From: JASHVB01 sp049522565
GTDB lineage: Bacteria; Pseudomonadota; Alphaproteobacteria; Acetobacterales; Acetobacteraceae
Assembly (NCBI GenBank): GCA_049522565.1
Contig: JBEKNT010000053.1
Coordinates: 1 to 31,015, forward strand
Length of the DNA: 31,015 nt
Direction of reading: 5' to 3'
Positions 30,421 through 31,015 of this stretch are shown piece by piece. How positions within the stretch are numbered: position 1 is the first letter of the stretch; each line of letters opens with the position of its first letter. The position numbers and the translations under genes were made by a program. The notes under the pieces were generated by a model. It was not told the DNA's origin. It was given only the letters and a program-made list of their open reading frames with translations, and did no database searches.

Positions 30421-30447
30421 CTGGCACTCCCGGGCTGGGAGTGCTAA
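30421..30447 (+). promoter_or_regulatory. CIRCE operator for HrcA, near-canonical
   Basis: CTGGCACTC, nine bases, then GAGTGCTAA: 16 of 18 arm positions agree, the right arm fully. HrcA bound here should keep groESL low until heat or unfolded proteins free it. It sits just after the -10 and about 95 bases before the groES start. Confidence 0.9.
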
Positions 30448-30541
30448 CAGCCCCGCCGGCGGTGCCCATATGGGGCCGTCAAGGTGGGCGTTGGCCGGAC
30501 CAAATCCACTTAAACTCTGAGATCACTCAGGAGCGATCCGC

Positions 30542-30859
30542 ATGAATTTCCGTCCCCTGCACGACCGGGTCGTGGTCCGTCGGCTCGATGCCGAAGAGAA
30601 GACCGCGGGCGGCATCATCATCCCCGACACGGCGAAGGAAAAGCCGATGGAGGGCGAGGTCATCGCCGTCGGTCCCGGTGCCCGCAATGAACAGGGCCAG
30701 CTCGTGGCGCTCGACGTCAAGGCTGGCGACCGCATCCTGTTCGGCAAGTGGTCGGGCACCGAGGTCAAGCTCGACGGCGAAGAGCTGCTGATCATGAAAG
30801 AGTCCGACATCATGGGCATCGTCGAGGGCACCCCGGTCGCCAAGAAGAAGGCGGCCTGA
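30542..30859 (+). CDS. groS: Co-chaperonin GroES
   Basis: The 105-residue protein is a complete GroES: MNFRPLHDRVVVRRLDAEEKTAGGIIIPDTAKEKP, the mobile loop that docks on GroEL, GEVIAVGPGARNEQGQ and DRILFGKWSGTEVKLDGEELLIMKESDIMGIVE. It caps the GroEL ring during protein folding. AGGAG lies about eight bases before the ATG at 30542. It is the first gene of groESL, behind a CIRCE element. A C-terminal tail VAKKKAA goes a little beyond the usual end. High confidence. Confidence 0.97.
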   Translation: MNFRPLHDRVVVRRLDAEEKTAGGIIIPDTAKEKPMEGEVIAVGPGARNEQGQLVALDVKAGDRILFGKWSGTEVKLDGEELLIMKESDIMGIVEGTPVAKKKAA

Positions 30860-30919
30860 GTCGCACCTGTGCGATGCACGGACTCACCACGACAACAAGA
30901 TAGACGAAGGGAATAAGAT

Positions 30920-31015
30920 ATGGCTGCGAAGGACGTTCGCTTCGGCGGAGATGCACGCGCACGCATGCTGCGTGGCGTTGATATCCTGGCCGATGCGGTG
31001 AAGGTCACGCTGGGC
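30920..31015 (+). CDS. groL: Chaperonin GroEL, N-terminal fragment (cut by window end)
   Basis: The first 32 codons (MAAKDVRFGGDARARMLRGVDILADAVKVTLG) are unmistakably GroEL. GAAGGG lies eight bases before the ATG, 60 bases after groES. The gene runs past the window end. High confidence for identity. Confidence 0.97.
   Translation, partial: MAAKDVRFGGDARARMLRGVDILADAVKVTLG

Overview
The window looks like part of a high-GC alphaproteobacterial chromosome. The best fit is Acetobacteraceae or a near relative, inferred from the GroES/GroEL start, the Usg protein, the FixL-FixJ-FixK oxygen system and a CIRCE-controlled groESL operon. No tRNA, rRNA, CRISPR array, transposase or phage gene is visible. 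The family names below come from motifs read by eye; no database search was run.

Layout. (1) 1-1937: a periplasmic solute-binding protein, translationally coupled to a class II aldolase-like protein that carries a twin-arginine-like leader. (2) 2461-6889: an oxygen-signalling block. It holds a lone receiver protein, a small unknown gene behind a perfect FNR/FixK box, a haem-PAS FixL-type kinase, a second lone receiver, FixJ, and a divergent FixK-like regulator with a candidate FixJ site in its promoter region. (3) 7034-9245: maf, an apparently damaged NDUFA9-like gene and a third lone receiver. (4) 9660-15110: a membrane glycosyltransferase-like protein, the ahpC-ahpD peroxidase pair divergent from oxyR, a methyltransferase-like protein and a small unknown ORF. 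(5) 15275-26464: a mostly minus-strand catabolic cluster with two HpaB-type flavin monooxygenase homologues, LigAB-type and VOC-type ring-cleavage dioxygenases, a dienelactone hydrolase, an RraA/HMG-aldolase-type lyase, an HpaH-type hydratase and an orphan molybdenum hydroxylase large subunit, plus a divergent serine hydrolase. (6) 26720-31015: a small membrane protein, a NIPSNAP protein, a Bug-like binding protein, apt, usg, groES and the start of groEL.

How the parts may work together. The FixL homologue keeps the haem-binding residues and probably reports low oxygen to FixJ. FixJ may then drive the FixK-like gene through a dyad at 6094-6111. Two FNR/FixK-type boxes lie about 41 bp upstream of plausible start points, one before the unknown gene at 2938 and one before the lone receiver next to fixL. 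This suggests a feedback loop with a receiver protein in the place that FixT-type proteins hold elsewhere. The catabolic cluster contains hydroxylation, ring cleavage, hydration, hydrolysis and aldol cleavage functions, but it does not match any complete pathway I can name, so its substrate is open.

Three families of palindromic repeats (A: CCTCTCCCGC/GCGGGAGAGG with GGTGAGGGT; B: GGCCGGGCTT/GTCATGCCG; C: GGCGGAATGCGCT-like) fill many intergenic gaps, including every large gap of the catabolic cluster. Three CIRCE-like sequences, one near-canonical and two degenerate, precede groES.
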